Below, in pieces: positions 28,890 to 39,030 of a DNA stretch of 64,000 nucleotides. This DNA is from Psychrobacter sp. 28M-43 (GTDB lineage Bacteria; Pseudomonadota; Gammaproteobacteria; Pseudomonadales; Moraxellaceae). The notes under the pieces were generated by a model. It searched no databases and had not been told where the DNA came from. It saw nothing but the letters and a program-made list of their open reading frames with translations. Location of the stretch: positions 2,790,001 through 2,854,000 of the forward strand of contig NZ_CP061739.1 in NCBI RefSeq assembly GCF_014770435.1. Reading direction: 5' to 3'. Each line of letters starts with the position of its first letter. Position 1 is the first letter of the stretch. The translations under genes were made by a program, and so were the position numbers.

Positions 28890-29517
28890 TCGAACGACCT
28901 ACAAGCGCATCATGATGACTATGGCTATGTCCGTGGCTGTGGCTTTCATCATGGCTATGGTCATGGCTTTCCTTATGACTATGAGAGTCACTATGCGAAT
29001 GTGCATGGGAGTGAGAGTGGCCATGCGCATGCCCTTGGCCCGTTTGATAAGCGCCGGTTTCAGGCTCAAATGGCACTGACGTAGACTCGATATGTAAACC
29101 AAGATTTTCTAACATCTGTGCAAGTACATGATCATTTTCAAAATACAGCGAATAGCCTGCCTTACCCTGATCAAAACTGTGGTCAAACATCAATGGCACA
29201 TGACGATTGCCCAAGTGATAAGCGCCTTTCATTAGTAGAAAATCATCTGCAGCAGTCACCTTAGTCACGGCTTGTGGCTTGGCGATAACTTGCATCAACT
29301 CTCCAGCTGCATTGATAAGGACATCATCGCCTTTTAATACGCCTGTACGAGGCAGGTCAACACCAACTGCCTCACCTGAAACAGTAATGGCTCTAAAGCG
29401 GGAATGCTGACGAGTATCAAAATCCAATAGCAGGTAATCATCGGCTTGATACTGTTCTGCCAATTGGGCTTTTTGCATATCGCTAAGCGTACTTAAACGG
29501 GTATTAAATATTTTCAT
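28879..29517 (-). CDS. ureE: Urease accessory nickel chaperone UreE with His-rich tail
   Basis: A 212-residue nickel metallochaperone. The N-terminal peptide-binding domain holds LTTL-like opening residues and FRAITVSGEAVGVDLPR. The C-terminal metal domain has YHLGNRHVPLMF with the conserved His. Residues 163-202 form a tail with about twenty His alternating with Gly, Ser and Asp, which stores or buffers nickel in relatives such as Klebsiella UreE. The start at 29517 (MKIFNTRLST) fits the family. An ATG 29 codons upstream would add a Ser/Leu-rich stretch not seen in UreE. It overlaps ureF by 11 bp. Confidence 0.94.
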   Translation of the reverse strand: MKIFNTRLSTLSDMQKAQLAEQYQADDYLLLDFDTRQHSRFRAITVSGEAVGVDLPRTGVLKGDDVLINAAGELMQVIAKPQAVTKVTAADDFLLMKGAYHLGNRHVPLMFDHSFDQGKAGYSLYFENDHVLAQMLENLGLHIESTSVPFEPETGAYQTGQGHAHGHSHSHAHSHSDSHSHKESHDHSHDESHSHGHSHSHHDALVGRSNDG

Positions 29518-29683
29518 TATTCTTCTCTGGCTGTTGTTGCTCAAACTATTGGTCAATAGTATTGATGGTAAAAGTGTTGGAAATAAAGATAAGATATCAC
29601 TCAAGAAACCAACTGACCATTGGCATACATGGTTTATAGCTCACTGTCTGTGCTAGAGATCCTATAAACGTGCATCATAAGCT

Positions 29684-31873
29684 TTAAAATAAGAAGTAAC
29701 GCTGTGCCATGGGTAATACATCAGCTGGCTCGCAGGTCAGTGTCTTACCATCGGCACGTACTTCATAAGTCTCAGGATTGATATCCATATCTGGGCAGTA
29801 GCTGTTAAAGCGCATATCGCTTTTACGAATTTTACGAATGCCATGTACTGGCTGAATGACTTTGGTCAATCCAAGCTGCTTATCTACTTGTTTATCGATA
29901 GCCGCTTGCGACATAAAGGTAATGCTGGTTTGGGCAACCGATTTTGGATATGTAGCAAACATAGGACGATAATGCACAGGCTGGGGTGTGGGAATAGAGG
30001 CATTGATATCGCCCATCGGTACCGCAGCGATAAGACCACCTTTGATAATACACTCAGGTTTTACCCCAAAAAACTTGGGTGACCATAGCACCATATCTGC
30101 CCATTTTCCCACTTCGATTGAGCCGACCATATCGCTAATACCATGAGTAATTGCAGGGTTTATCGTATATTTTGCGATATAGCGCTTGATACGAAAGTTA
30201 TCGTTGTCCGCGCTTTGGTCATAGTCTGTCAAAGTGATGTACTGTTGCTCATCTTCAATGTTCGCCGTTGCATCTGGCACTAGATGGCCACGTTGCACTT
30301 TCATTTTGTGCGCGGTTTGCCATGTACGAATGACGACTTCACCCACCCGCCCCATCGCTTGTGAATCACTACTCATCATCGAGATAGCACCCAAATCATG
30401 CAAGATATCTTCTGCGGCGATGGTTTCTTGACGAATACGGCTCTCAGCAAAGGCCACATCTTCAGCAATAGCAGGACTTAGGTGATGACAAACCATCAGC
30501 ATATCGAGATGCTCATCAATGGTATTGACGGTATATGGTCGAGTGGGATTGGTAGATGATGGCAAAACATGCGACTCGCCAATAGCCTTTAGAATATCGG
30601 GCGCATGGCCACCACCTGCCCCTTCAGTATGAAAAGTATGGATACAGCGGTTTTTAAAAGCAGCAAGTGTACTCTCTAGATAGCCACTTTCATTTAAAGT
30701 ATCGGTATGAATGGCCACCTGCACATCATAGTCGTCAGCGACACTCAAGCAATTATCAATAGCTTGCGGGGTGGTACCCCAATCTTCATGTAGCTTTAGC
30801 CCCACGGCACCTGCTTCGATTTGTTCAGCAATAGGTTCTGGTACACTTACATTGCCTTTACCCAGTAGACCAATATTCATAGGGATACTGTCGGTAGATT
30901 TTAGCATTGAGGCAATATGATATGCCCCTGGTGTACAGGTGGTGGCAAGCGTACCTTGAGCTGGTCCTGTCCCGCCGCCCAGCATCGTCGTTACCCCTGA
31001 CATAAGCGCTGTTTCACACTGCTGAGGCGCGATAAAGTGAATATGACTATCAACGCCACCTGCTGTGAGGATTTTACCTTCGCCAGAGATGATTTCGGTA
31101 GCACCGCCAATAGGAATATCAATGGCAGGCTGGATATCAGGATTGCCCGCTTTGCCAATGGCACTGATACGACCATCCTTGATACCGATATCTGCTTTAT
31201 AGATGCCTGTATAGTCAACGACTAATGCATTGGTAATAACTGTATCGGCAACTTCCGCGCCTAGTAATTGTCCTTGTCCCATACCATCACGGATAACTTT
31301 ACCACCGCCAAATTTGACTTCTTCACCTTTGATTTCAACAGGCTTGCTACTACTCTCACCACTTTGCGACGTATCTGCTTGGTCAACAGCAGTATCCTTA
31401 TGACTGGTTAAATCTGCTTCAACCTGTAGCCAAAGCTCGGTATCGGCTAAGCGAACTTTATCGCCTGTGGTAGGGCCAAAATGCTCAGCATACATACGAC
31501 GACTGACTCGCTTCTGCGAAGTAGCAGTTACCTTTTTATCAGCGGCGCTCTCTGATGTTTTTTCTGGATGAGCTGCGCCCATGACACGCCCAGCAAAACC
31601 ATATACATCTTGTTTGCCAGCGTATGCTACCAATTCCACTTCCCGCGATTGCCCAGGCTCAAAACGTACGGCGGTGCCAGAGATAATGTTGAGACGAAAA
31701 CCCCGAGTCTGCTCTCTGTCAAAACTCAAGGCATCATTTACTTCATAAAAGTGATAATGCGAGCCGATTTGGATAGGTCTATCACCAGTATTGCTGACAC
31801 TGATGGTCTGTACCTGTCGACCTTGGTTTAAGATAATATCGCCATCTTGGATATGGTATTCACCTGCTTGCAT
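29684..31873 (-). CDS. ureC: Urease beta-alpha fusion protein (UreB-UreC)
   Basis: A 729-residue fusion of the urease beta and alpha subunits, which hydrolyse urea to ammonia and carbamate at a di-nickel centre. Residues 1-100 are a full UreB ([22 protein letters not shown]). A polar 21-residue linker (about 101-121) joins UreC, which starts [24 protein letters not shown] in other terms at 123. All active-site residues are present: His277 and His279 (DSHIHF), carbamylated Lys360 (GLKLHED), His389, His415, flap Cys462-His463 (VCHHL) and Asp503. Two extra insertions lie at about 157-182 and 535-555. Reading frame is continuous with no internal ribosome binding site at the junction. Beta-alpha fusion is unusual. 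Confidence 0.93.
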   Translation of the reverse strand: MQAGEYHIQDGDIILNQGRQVQTISVSNTGDRPIQIGSHYHFYEVNDALSFDREQTRGFRLNIISGTAVRFEPGQSREVELVAYAGKQDVYGFAGRVMGAAHPEKTSESAADKKVTATSQKRVSRRMYAEHFGPTTGDKVRLADTELWLQVEADLTSHKDTAVDQADTSQSGESSSKPVEIKGEEVKFGGGKVIRDGMGQGQLLGAEVADTVITNALVVDYTGIYKADIGIKDGRISAIGKAGNPDIQPAIDIPIGGATEIISGEGKILTAGGVDSHIHFIAPQQCETALMSGVTTMLGGGTGPAQGTLATTCTPGAYHIASMLKSTDSIPMNIGLLGKGNVSVPEPIAEQIEAGAVGLKLHEDWGTTPQAIDNCLSVADDYDVQVAIHTDTLNESGYLESTLAAFKNRCIHTFHTEGAGGGHAPDILKAIGESHVLPSSTNPTRPYTVNTIDEHLDMLMVCHHLSPAIAEDVAFAESRIRQETIAAEDILHDLGAISMMSSDSQAMGRVGEVVIRTWQTAHKMKVQRGHLVPDATANIEDEQQYITLTDYDQSADNDNFRIKRYIAKYTINPAITHGISDMVGSIEVGKWADMVLWSPKFFGVKPECIIKGGLIAAVPMGDINASIPTPQPVHYRPMFATYPKSVAQTSITFMSQAAIDKQVDKQLGLTKVIQPVHGIRKIRKSDMRFNSYCPDMDINPETYEVRADGKTLTCEPADVLPMAQRYFLF

Positions 31874-31929
31874 GGTAGCCGCCTTATTTTATAGTGAGCA
31901 TTTCAGTGCTATAACAATGGTATACAGCG

Positions 31930-32232
31930 TTACACGATGGGATTATGTACCGTGACCAGTTTGGTGCCATCAGGAAAAGTCGCCTCGATTTGCACTTCAT
32001 CTACCATCTCTGCGACACCTTCCATCACATCGTCAGCCGACAGATAAGTGGCGCCCTCGCTCATTAGCTCGGCAACTCTTTTACCATCTCTTGCTCCTTC
32101 CATCAGCAACATACTGATATAAGCGATGGCTTCGGGATAGTTAAGTTTGACACCGCGATTTTTGCGACGCTCAGCCACCATACCAGCGGTAAATAGCATG
32201 AGTTTATCTTTTTCTGTTGGGGTCAGGTGCAT
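31930..32232 (-). CDS. ureA: Urease gamma subunit
   Basis: A 100-residue gamma subunit, the usual length for a separate UreA. Signatures are [21 protein letters not shown] in the first helix (first residues [11 protein letters not shown]), [13 protein letters not shown], and the C-terminal [20 protein letters not shown]. It packs with the beta-alpha fusion in the urease oligomer. AAGGAATTGTC precedes the ATG. It lies 118 bp after ureD and 56 bp before the fusion gene. Confidence 0.97.
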   Translation of the reverse strand: MHLTPTEKDKLMLFTAGMVAERRKNRGVKLNYPEAIAYISMLLMEGARDGKRVAELMSEGATYLSADDVMEGVAEMVDEVQIEATFPDGTKLVTVHNPIV

Positions 32233-32350
32233 GACAATTCCTTGTTGTACTTATCATTATATTTATAGCAGATTAGGGAGTTTCAAAGCATTAGATGTCG
32301 ATTAAAAATCGTCGCAATATATCTTAATTTTATTATTAAAAGTGGCCGTA

Positions 32351-33379
32351 TTAAGTGTCCCAAATACGTGGACGACAATGCTCAAGTTGCCACCAATGGT
32401 CTCGCAAGATTTCTCTCAGCTGGTAAAACGCTTCAAAACAACTACGTACATCTGAGCCAATATAGCGGATATTGATCGCTTGGCAATTATGGGTGCAGTA
32501 GACAGGTAGGTGTGCTTGAGCAATGACTTGACGCAATGCTACTACGGTATTGTCTAGATAGCGGGTTAATGATTGCTTGATAATTGCTTGGGCCGTTTCG
32601 GTCGATTGCGTGGTTTGTGACGCGGAGAGTGCAAGATTATCATGGACGTCGCTTAAGCTTGGGACTGCCCAAAACGATCCATAAATATGCTGGTTCGCTA
32701 AGCCTAAATTTGAGGTAAACCAGCGACTTTGTGCTGCATGCGCTACTCGCTCAGCAACGATAACCTTGCCATCTCGGTAGATATTTAATCCAGTATGATA
32801 ATGCCCTTGCAAAAACTGCTCGTCGTAAGCTTGCCGCCCAAATACGCTAATCTCCCATGTCAGTAGACTAGATGAATCCGTCAAATCGAAACGGCTCACT
32901 GCATGCATATTGGCTTCGTTATAAATGATACTCTCTTGCGGCAGCCATTCTAAACGGGTATGTGCTGCGAGGTTGGCTTGTACGTGTTGGCTTGCATAGG
33001 CAGCTATTTCATTTTGCCCCATATTTTGGTGAGCATCGTCGCTGCCTAACGAAGATTTATGTTTTTGGCTGACACTGTCTTTGCCGTACCATTTACCTGC
33101 CCCTGGTGTGGTGATAACAGAGTGGCTACCACTATCTAAATCTAGGTCTATGGTCAGCGTATCGCCGCCTGCGATACCAGCTGGTGGATACAGCATCAGT
33201 ATGTGACAAATACCCTGCTGTACGCTTGGCTCAGGATATAGAGCACGCTGTACCATCAAGGCACCTGTATGCTTACGATGATAAAGCCGCGTTTTTGAGT
33301 TATCAGCCGTACCCTCTTTGGCCGTACTTGTACTGCTAACAGTGTCAAAGCTTAATGCTAAAGAAGAGGCCCAGCTCAT
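32351..33379 (-). CDS. ureD: Urease accessory protein UreD (UreH)
   Basis: A 342-residue accessory protein and first gene of the urease operon. Family segments are LYPEPSVQQGICHILMLYPP, GIAGGDTLTIDL, ITTPGAGKWY, LEWLPQESIIYNEAN and the C-terminal VRSCFEAFYQLREILRDHWW. It scaffolds UreF, UreG and apo-urease and offers a nickel tunnel. It is longer than typical UreD (about 270 residues), with variable segments near residues 105-130 and 240-265. The operon promoter is expected in the 876-bp region upstream. Confidence 0.92.
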   Translation of the reverse strand: MSWASSLALSFDTVSSTSTAKEGTADNSKTRLYHRKHTGALMVQRALYPEPSVQQGICHILMLYPPAGIAGGDTLTIDLDLDSGSHSVITTPGAGKWYGKDSVSQKHKSSLGSDDAHQNMGQNEIAAYASQHVQANLAAHTRLEWLPQESIIYNEANMHAVSRFDLTDSSSLLTWEISVFGRQAYDEQFLQGHYHTGLNIYRDGKVIVAERVAHAAQSRWFTSNLGLANQHIYGSFWAVPSLSDVHDNLALSASQTTQSTETAQAIIKQSLTRYLDNTVVALRQVIAQAHLPVYCTHNCQAINIRYIGSDVRSCFEAFYQLREILRDHWWQLEHCRPRIWDT

Positions 33380-33769
33380 TTTATATACTCATTTACCAAT
33401 TAAATATGTTTCAGTATTTTATATGACAGCTATCATTTGCTATCCGTTAAGAACTCTATTGCCAATCGTTAATTACAGTTCATTAACTACAGCAATGTCA
33501 GAATAGTAACGGAGGAATACAGCGTACACCATTTATCGTGCCTAGCGCACCATGATAAATAAAAGCGTCAATGTTTTTATTGATACAAGCATTGTGCCAA
33601 CTCTTAATAGCAGATAACCAAATAAAAACCTTACCATCTCAAAACTTTGATTTGTCTGTGCTTTTTCTTTTTTGGATTAGACGATAAAAATAATCGTATA
33701 TTTCCAACTATTGTCTAAACGTTTTTTAAGCTTCAGTCATTTATAAAATCAGCAGATATTTGCACCAAA

Positions 33770-33800
33770 ACAGTACATTTTGTCCATAACAGTGCATTTT
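33770..33800. repeat. Two-copy direct repeat, possible operator
   Basis: ACAGTACATTTT and ACAGTGCATTTT differ at one position and start 19 bp apart (33770 and 33789). They lie about 390 bp upstream of ureD and 455 bp upstream of clpP, with no known regulator assigned. Confidence 0.35.
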
Positions 33801-34144
33801 TTAGCGTTATTGTTAGCGCAATACCCTCTGAGGACATTAGATAAGCAGAAATACTAAACGCATAACTATTTGCAGGCTTAGTCAGTAAGATAGGTGGATT
33901 ATAGGGCTATTAATCAGGTATTCTATGTTAAAAAGTCAGGTTAGACATGATTTACGCTATTTGTATCGATACAGACACTGTCGATACAGATACTATCAAT
34001 ATCTGTACGACTTGATAATAGATAAGATAGTATTTATCTACTTCTAGACGTATTTTTAGTATAAGTTTCAATATAAGCAATGAGTCCTAGCAATATCGGA
34101 GGGTCACTTTTTCACCTATTTTATGCACAAACCCGTTTTATAGG

Positions 34145-34171
34145 CTTGAATAGTGAGCGCAGCCCCCTTAT
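34145..34171 (+). promoter_or_regulatory. Sigma-32-like heat-shock promoter of clpP-clpX
   Basis: CTTGAAT at 34145-34151 and CCCCTTAT at 34164-34171 with a 12-bp spacer match the sigma-32 pattern CTTGAAA ... CCCCATnT closely. It lies about 85 bp upstream of clpP, a classic heat-shock gene. Confidence 0.6.
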
Positions 34172-34255
34172 AAACAACCCATTAGTCAAAAACTACTAGA
34201 CAATAAAATCATTCAATCCATTTTTATTTTATACATTTATCGATAGGACTTTTCT

Positions 34256-34930
34256 ATGACAGATTATGATCGCATCACTGCCAACCCGCATTTTGATATG
34301 CTGATGAGTGCGCACAAAGAAGTACAGACCACACAAGCGGCATTAGTACCTATGGTGGTTGAACAGTCCTCACGCGGTGAACGCTCGTTTGATATTTTTT
34401 CACGTCTATTACGTGAGCGCGTTATCTTTTTGACCGGTCAGGTCGAAGACAACATGGCTAACCTTATCGTCGCCCAGTTGCTATTCTTAGAAGCTGAAAA
34501 CCCTGACAAAGATATCCATTTGTATATCAATTCACCAGGTGGCTCAGTAAGCGCTGGTTTGGCTATTTTTGATACCATGAACTTCATCAAACCTGAAGTA
34601 TCTACTATCTGTATGGGCGGTGCTTACAGCATGGGTTCATTCCTATTGGCCGCTGGACAAAAAGGCAAGCGCTATTCACTTGCTAATGCTCGCGTTATGA
34701 TTCACCAGCCTTCAGGCGGCGCGCAGGGTCAAGCAACGGATATCGAAATTAATGCTCGTGAAATCCTTAAAACTCGTGCACGTCTAAATAGTATCTTAGC
34801 TGAGCGTACTGGTCAGCCAGTAGAGAAAATCGAAAAAGACGTTGAGCGTGATTATTGGTTAGATGCACAAGAAGCCAAAGAGTATGGTTTGGTTGACGAA
34901 GTATTAGAGCGTCGCCCTGAGTCTTTGTAA
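34256..34930 (+). CDS. clpP: ATP-dependent Clp protease proteolytic subunit
   Basis: A 224-residue serine peptidase that forms the tetradecameric ClpP barrel. The catalytic Ser125 is in [16 protein letters not shown], His150 in [17 protein letters not shown], and the Asp in the [17 protein letters not shown] segment. [14 protein letters not shown] forms the oxyanion region. The first 30 residues are a propeptide-like extension, longer than E. coli's. It degrades unfolded or tagged proteins together with ClpX, encoded 187 bp downstream. The sigma-32-like promoter suggests heat induction. Confidence 0.96.
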   Translation: MTDYDRITANPHFDMLMSAHKEVQTTQAALVPMVVEQSSRGERSFDIFSRLLRERVIFLTGQVEDNMANLIVAQLLFLEAENPDKDIHLYINSPGGSVSAGLAIFDTMNFIKPEVSTICMGGAYSMGSFLLAAGQKGKRYSLANARVMIHQPSGGAQGQATDIEINAREILKTRARLNSILAERTGQPVEKIEKDVERDYWLDAQEAKEYGLVDEVLERRPESL

Positions 34931-35117
34931 TCTAAGCATTAACGTGATGCCTCTTAATTGAGAGTGCAATCATAAGACCTTTTATAGTTTATTTGCCGTA
35001 CGATAAACCGTTATCAATGTCATACCTGACCTATTGAAAGGTATGACCATTGAATTGGTACGATAATTGACATACTACAAATAAACTAACCAGTTTTAAA
35101 TTTTAGGAGCGCCTTTT

Positions 35118-36392
35118 ATGGCAGAAGATAATACCCCGCAGTGTTCGTTTTGCGGTAAAGCCAAAAGCGATGTACAGCAACTGATTGCTGCTGACGATGC
35201 CAATATCTGTAATGAATGTATCGAGCTATGTACTGACCTGATCGCAGACAGCGCAGAGCACGGTGATGACGATAGCGAAGTAGACACTTCTTGGGTCAAT
35301 AAAAAACTACCAACGCCAAAAGAGCTGCGTGCCAAGCTTGATGAATATGTCATCGGTCAGGACGCTGCCAAAAAAGCATTGGCTGTGGCCGTCTATAACC
35401 ATTACAAACGTCTAAAAGTTAGCCAAACGCTAGCCAACGACAGCAAAAAAGCTAAAATCGGCGCTGACGATGCAATGGTAGAATTGGCTAAGAGTAATAT
35501 CTTGCTAATCGGTCCGACTGGTTCTGGTAAGACGCTACTTGCGCAAACCTTGGCTCGTCTGCTAGATGTACCTTTTGCGATGGCTGATGCTACAACGTTG
35601 ACCGAAGCTGGTTATGTTGGTGAAGACGTTGAAAACATCGTACAAAAGCTCCTCCAAGCCTCTGACTATGATGTAGCTAAAGCTGAGCAAGGTATCATCT
35701 ATATTGATGAAATCGACAAAATCAGTAAAAAAGGCGACAATCCATCTATCACGCGTGATGTATCAGGTGAAGGCGTACAGCAAGCGTTGCTAAAGCTAAT
35801 CGAAGGTACTGTGGCTGCTATCCCGCCGCACGGTGGTCGTAAGCACCCGCAGCAAGAGCTGATCCAAGTTGATACCAGTAATATCTTAATCATCGTGGGC
35901 GGCGCGTTTGCTGGACTTGATAAAGTCATTCAGCAACGTACTGAAAAAGGCGGTATCGGCTTTAACGCTGATGTCAGCTCAAAAGATGACAGCCGTCGCA
36001 GCTCAGACTTGCTACAAGAAGTCGAGCCAGAAGATTTGATCAAGTTTGGTCTGATTCCCGAGCTAATCGGTCGTCTGCCAGTACTTGCGGCACTGCAAGA
36101 GCTAGATGAAGCAGCCTTGGTACAAATCCTGACCGAACCTAAGAACGCACTGGTAAAACAGTACAAGTATTTGTTCGATATGGAAGGTGCTGAGATTAGC
36201 TTTACCCAAGAAGCACTAGATGCCATCGCCAAAAAAGCCATGGAGCGTAAAACTGGTGCTCGTGGTCTACGTTCTATCGTAGAAAATGCGCTGCTTGAGA
36301 CCATGTATGAATTGCCTTCTATGGAAAATGCTAAAACTGTAATGGTTGATGCGGACGTTATCAATGAAGGTAAAGTGCCTAAAATTGCTTAA
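35118..36392 (+). CDS. clpX: ATP-dependent Clp protease ATP-binding subunit ClpX
   Basis: A 424-residue AAA+ unfoldase. The N-terminal zinc-binding dimer domain has Cys9, Cys12, Cys31 and Cys34. The AAA+ module shows Walker A GPTGSGKT (about 133-140), Walker [11 protein letters not shown], the pore loop GYVGEDVE, the IGF-like ClpP-docking loop region ([14 protein letters not shown]) and sensor 2 in [17 protein letters not shown]. It selects substrates and feeds ClpP. It is co-directional with clpP and presumably co-transcribed; a terminator follows. Confidence 0.97.
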   Translation: MAEDNTPQCSFCGKAKSDVQQLIAADDANICNECIELCTDLIADSAEHGDDDSEVDTSWVNKKLPTPKELRAKLDEYVIGQDAAKKALAVAVYNHYKRLKVSQTLANDSKKAKIGADDAMVELAKSNILLIGPTGSGKTLLAQTLARLLDVPFAMADATTLTEAGYVGEDVENIVQKLLQASDYDVAKAEQGIIYIDEIDKISKKGDNPSITRDVSGEGVQQALLKLIEGTVAAIPPHGGRKHPQQELIQVDTSNILIIVGGAFAGLDKVIQQRTEKGGIGFNADVSSKDDSRRSSDLLQEVEPEDLIKFGLIPELIGRLPVLAALQELDEAALVQILTEPKNALVKQYKYLFDMEGAEISFTQEALDAIAKKAMERKTGARGLRSIVENALLETMYELPSMENAKTVMVDADVINEGKVPKIA

Positions 36393-36435
36393 TTTATAAT
36401 TGATATAAATAGTCCGTTATCATTAACGGACTACT

Positions 36436-36473
36436 AAAAAAGCGTCTGGCTAAATAAGCTAAGACGCTTTTTT
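36436..36473 (+). terminator. Terminator after clpX
   Basis: AAAAAAGCGTCT pairs with AGACGCTTTTTT around a 13-nt loop, followed by further T residues. Confidence 0.88.
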
Positions 36474-36719
36474 TATGTCTATTATTTAATCAATTTGTCT
36501 GTTGGATAGCTTGCCTACTAGATAACTTGCCTACTGAAAATTGGCGACATTCATTACACCTGCTCCGAAATGACAGCAGCGTTTATTAATCGCTAGCAGA
36601 CGTCAGTGCAAACCATGCTAATGTAGATAGACTGTTTTGACCTTTATACTTTATTTCTATATACCAATATATATAGTCCGTACAACTCATATGATTAATA
36701 AGACAAAGGATTGTTTATT
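36474..36719. other. Spacer between clpX terminator and SDR gene with a 16-bp tandem repeat
   Basis: GATAGCTTGCCTACTA and GATAACTTGCCTACTG are adjacent at 36505-36536. No gene is visible. AAAGGA at 36704-36709 is the ribosome binding site of the next gene. Confidence 0.4.
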
Positions 36720-37706
36720 ATGCTCAACCATGTGACCGCTATGGCGACTTCATTGCGCCAACATTTACCGTTTTCTTCTAACCATGATTCATTGGATGAC
36801 TCGGACGTTGCATTCTACTACCGAAACCATGTCGCTGCCATTACGGGCGCAGGCTCTGGTATGGGCCGTGAGCTGGCCATTCATTTAGCGAAAATGGGCT
36901 GTCATGTTGCACTATCGGACATCAATCCTGAACAGCTGGCAGCGACCAAACAGTTACTTGCCAATTATGATGTCAACGTCACTATGACCGTACTCGATGT
37001 ATCAGACAATACAGCGGTGGAAGCATGGGCTGATAGTGTTATGAGCGATCATGGCAAAGTAAATTTCATCTTTAACAATGCAGGTGTCGCACTCTACTCT
37101 ACCGTCGAAGGCAGTAGTATTAGTGAGCTTGAATGGGTAATAAACATTAATTTTTGGGGCGTGGTTTATGGTACTAAGGCGTTTTTACCGTTAATCAAAA
37201 ACAGCGTTAAACAGAGCCAGTTTGGCGAGCATGGACATATTATCAATATCTCAAGTCTGTTTGGTTTGACCGCTCAGCCATCACAGTCTGCCTACAACTC
37301 TAGCAAATTTGCCGTACGCGGCTTTACAGAGAGCTTACGCCAAGAGCTAAATATCCAGAACTGCGGGGTATCAGCGACTTGTATCCATCCGGGCGGCATC
37401 AAAACCAATATCGCCAACAGCGCGCGCGGTAATGAGAGCGTCCATGATATTGGCATGAGTACTGGGCCCAAAGCCATCAGAAGTTTTAATAAATTCTTAA
37501 AATTCGATGCCAATGAAGCGGCTTGGATTATCCTACAGGCAGCAGCGACTAATCAGCAGCGCTGCCTGATTGGTAACGATGCCAAGATGATTGATGCCAT
37601 CCAACGTGTATTTCCCTCACATTATAGCCAAGTGCTGAACGACTTCCATCAACTGTCCCGCAAACTAAAACCACGTCGTCATAAGAAGCTAAAGACGGTT
37701 GAATAA
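36720..37706 (+). CDS. SDR family oxidoreductase
   Basis: A 328-residue short-chain dehydrogenase. After about 35 polar residues comes ITGAGSGMGRELAIHLAKMG (cofactor motif), then FIFNNAGVALYST, INISSLFGLTAQPS with the catalytic Ser, and SAYNSSKFAVRGFTESLRQE with Tyr and Lys. The GxxGxG plus SDINPEQLA acidic end suggests NAD preference, though this is uncertain. The C-terminal KPRRHKKLK tail is basic. The start at 36720 is set by AAGGA 10 bases before the ATG; an in-frame TTG nine bases earlier lacks proper spacing. Function is unassigned; similar enzymes act on hydrophobic alcohols or ketones. Confidence 0.83.
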   Translation: MLNHVTAMATSLRQHLPFSSNHDSLDDSDVAFYYRNHVAAITGAGSGMGRELAIHLAKMGCHVALSDINPEQLAATKQLLANYDVNVTMTVLDVSDNTAVEAWADSVMSDHGKVNFIFNNAGVALYSTVEGSSISELEWVININFWGVVYGTKAFLPLIKNSVKQSQFGEHGHIINISSLFGLTAQPSQSAYNSSKFAVRGFTESLRQELNIQNCGVSATCIHPGGIKTNIANSARGNESVHDIGMSTGPKAIRSFNKFLKFDANEAAWIILQAAATNQQRCLIGNDAKMIDAIQRVFPSHYSQVLNDFHQLSRKLKPRRHKKLKTVE

Positions 37707-37754
37707 TATTTTATAAACACTCCCTATTTCATGGGAAATTGATGAATTTATATA

Positions 37755-37790
37755 TAAAAAGCCCAGCTATAGTTGTAGCTGGGCTCTTTT
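37755..37790. terminator. Bidirectional terminator
   Basis: AGCCCAGCTA pairs perfectly with TAGCTGGGCT, flanked by A and T runs, between convergent genes. Confidence 0.88.
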
Positions 37791-37867
37791 AAGCGTTGTT
37801 GTTGCTGATTAAGGATAAGACTGAGTTTTGAGACTGTTAATGATATTTTAAGTCAATACTTTAGAGA

Positions 37868-38968
37868 TTAAGGCAATTTCATATCACCAGCGACCAACCA
37901 GCCCATACGGCGCATGATATAAGCCACTAACCCTGCAATCACCGCAGGCAATATAAACATCAGGAGAATAATCGCTGCCCATAATTGACCAGTGCTCATA
38001 ATTGCTTGTGACGCTTCAATCACCCCAAACACACCGACCAAACCAGCCGTACCCATGCCCGCACCTGTCGCCGTACAAGCTAAACCAAATCCGACAGTCG
38101 CGATAGGGCCAACAATCGCGCTAGCAATGACAGCGGGCAATAAAACAATGGGCTTTTTTAGTACATTGGGGATTTGTAGCATACTGGTGCCCAAGCCCTG
38201 AGAGATGACGCCACTAACGCCATTGTCTTTGAAACTTGCAACAGCAAAACCAATCATATGCGCTGCACAGCCTACCACTGCTGCCCCGCCCGCCAAGCCA
38301 CCAAGCCCAATAGCAATACAAATAGCTGCACTTGACGTTGGTAGGGTCAATAAAATACCAACCACTACAGCGATGACGATACCCATTAGCAGGGGCTGTA
38401 ATTCAGTAGCGGCATGAATACCCTGACCGATAGCAGCGACCCCTGCTACGATAGGCGGATTGAGCAGTGCGCAGACTAATAGCGCGACGCCGCACACCAC
38501 TAAGGGCACCAATAAAATATCAAGCTTCGTCTTCCCAGCGATCCAAGTACCAGCACGATAAGCAAATACAGAAGTCAGATAAGCACCGATTGGATTGCCT
38601 GGCAGTGCTACAAAAGTTGCAGGTCCACCCACTTGCGGCGTAAAGAGCGTACCCGCCATTAGTGCTTCGGAATGGGCACCAAGCATACCCGCTACGAGGC
38701 AGCTAAGCATCACTAGCGTTGGCGCTTTGAGATAATAAGCGATACCTACGCCGATACCAGCACCCATTAATATCGAGGCAAGCTTTCCGACCGCGACCAA
38801 TGCTGACAAATCTAACCAACCACCGATTTGCGAGATAATCAGACCTGCGATCAACGTGACAAATAGCCCTAAAGCCATACCAGTAAAAGCATCGATAAAG
38901 TATTTTTGAAAGAACGCTTTAATGATGCCTGCTTGCGGTGTTACTGAGTTAGATACGGTCATAACCAT
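37868..38968 (-). CDS. PTS_EIIC_2 / PfoR-like membrane protein
   Basis: A 366-residue integral membrane protein with roughly nine to ten hydrophobic spans, rich in Gly/Ala. It matches the COG3641 (PfoR) / PTS_EIIC_2 family: FTGMALGLFVTLIAGLI near the start, LPGNPIGAYLTSVFAYRAG, LTLPTSSAAICIAIGLGGLA and MRRMGWL near the end. The family was named for a Clostridium locus affecting toxin production and is related to PTS permease IIC domains, but no PTS IIA/IIB genes are nearby. Transport substrate is unknown. The gene is single, with a terminator upstream that isolates it from the SPOR gene. Confidence 0.8.
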   Translation of the reverse strand: MVMTVSNSVTPQAGIIKAFFQKYFIDAFTGMALGLFVTLIAGLIISQIGGWLDLSALVAVGKLASILMGAGIGVGIAYYLKAPTLVMLSCLVAGMLGAHSEALMAGTLFTPQVGGPATFVALPGNPIGAYLTSVFAYRAGTWIAGKTKLDILLVPLVVCGVALLVCALLNPPIVAGVAAIGQGIHAATELQPLLMGIVIAVVVGILLTLPTSSAAICIAIGLGGLAGGAAVVGCAAHMIGFAVASFKDNGVSGVISQGLGTSMLQIPNVLKKPIVLLPAVIASAIVGPIATVGFGLACTATGAGMGTAGLVGVFGVIEASQAIMSTGQLWAAIILLMFILPAVIAGLVAYIMRRMGWLVAGDMKLP

Positions 38969-39030
38969 ACTCTTAATGGACGTTTAATAGGATAAAACAG
39001 CTAGAAAGCTTTTGATAAAATAAAGAGATA

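Larger units (their letters stand above)
33380..34255. other. Long intergenic region between divergent ureD and clpP
   Basis: 876 bp with no supported gene. It contains a 19-bp-spaced direct repeat ACAGTACATTTT / ACAGTGCATTTT (33770 and 33789). There is also a direct repeat TCGATACAGA (33966 and 33981), partly overlapping a CAGATA/TATCTG dyad, and a sigma-32-like promoter for clpP at 34145-34171. It must also hold the urease promoter, not located. Confidence 0.55.

Noticed and set aside
28848..29084. Plus-strand His-rich reading frame opposite ureE
   Set aside because: It is a mirror of the His-rich codons of the ureE tail on the other strand, with no ribosome binding site or context.
29518..29604. 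Longer ureE start 29 codons upstream
   Set aside because: Adds Ser/Leu-rich residues unlike UreE; the internal ATG begins with the family's expected sequence.
29684..31873. UreB-UreC fusion as a sequencing frameshift
   Set aside because: Both halves are in the same frame with a linker of normal codons and no stop or displaced frame at the junction, so an error is not needed to explain it. Raw reads would settle this.
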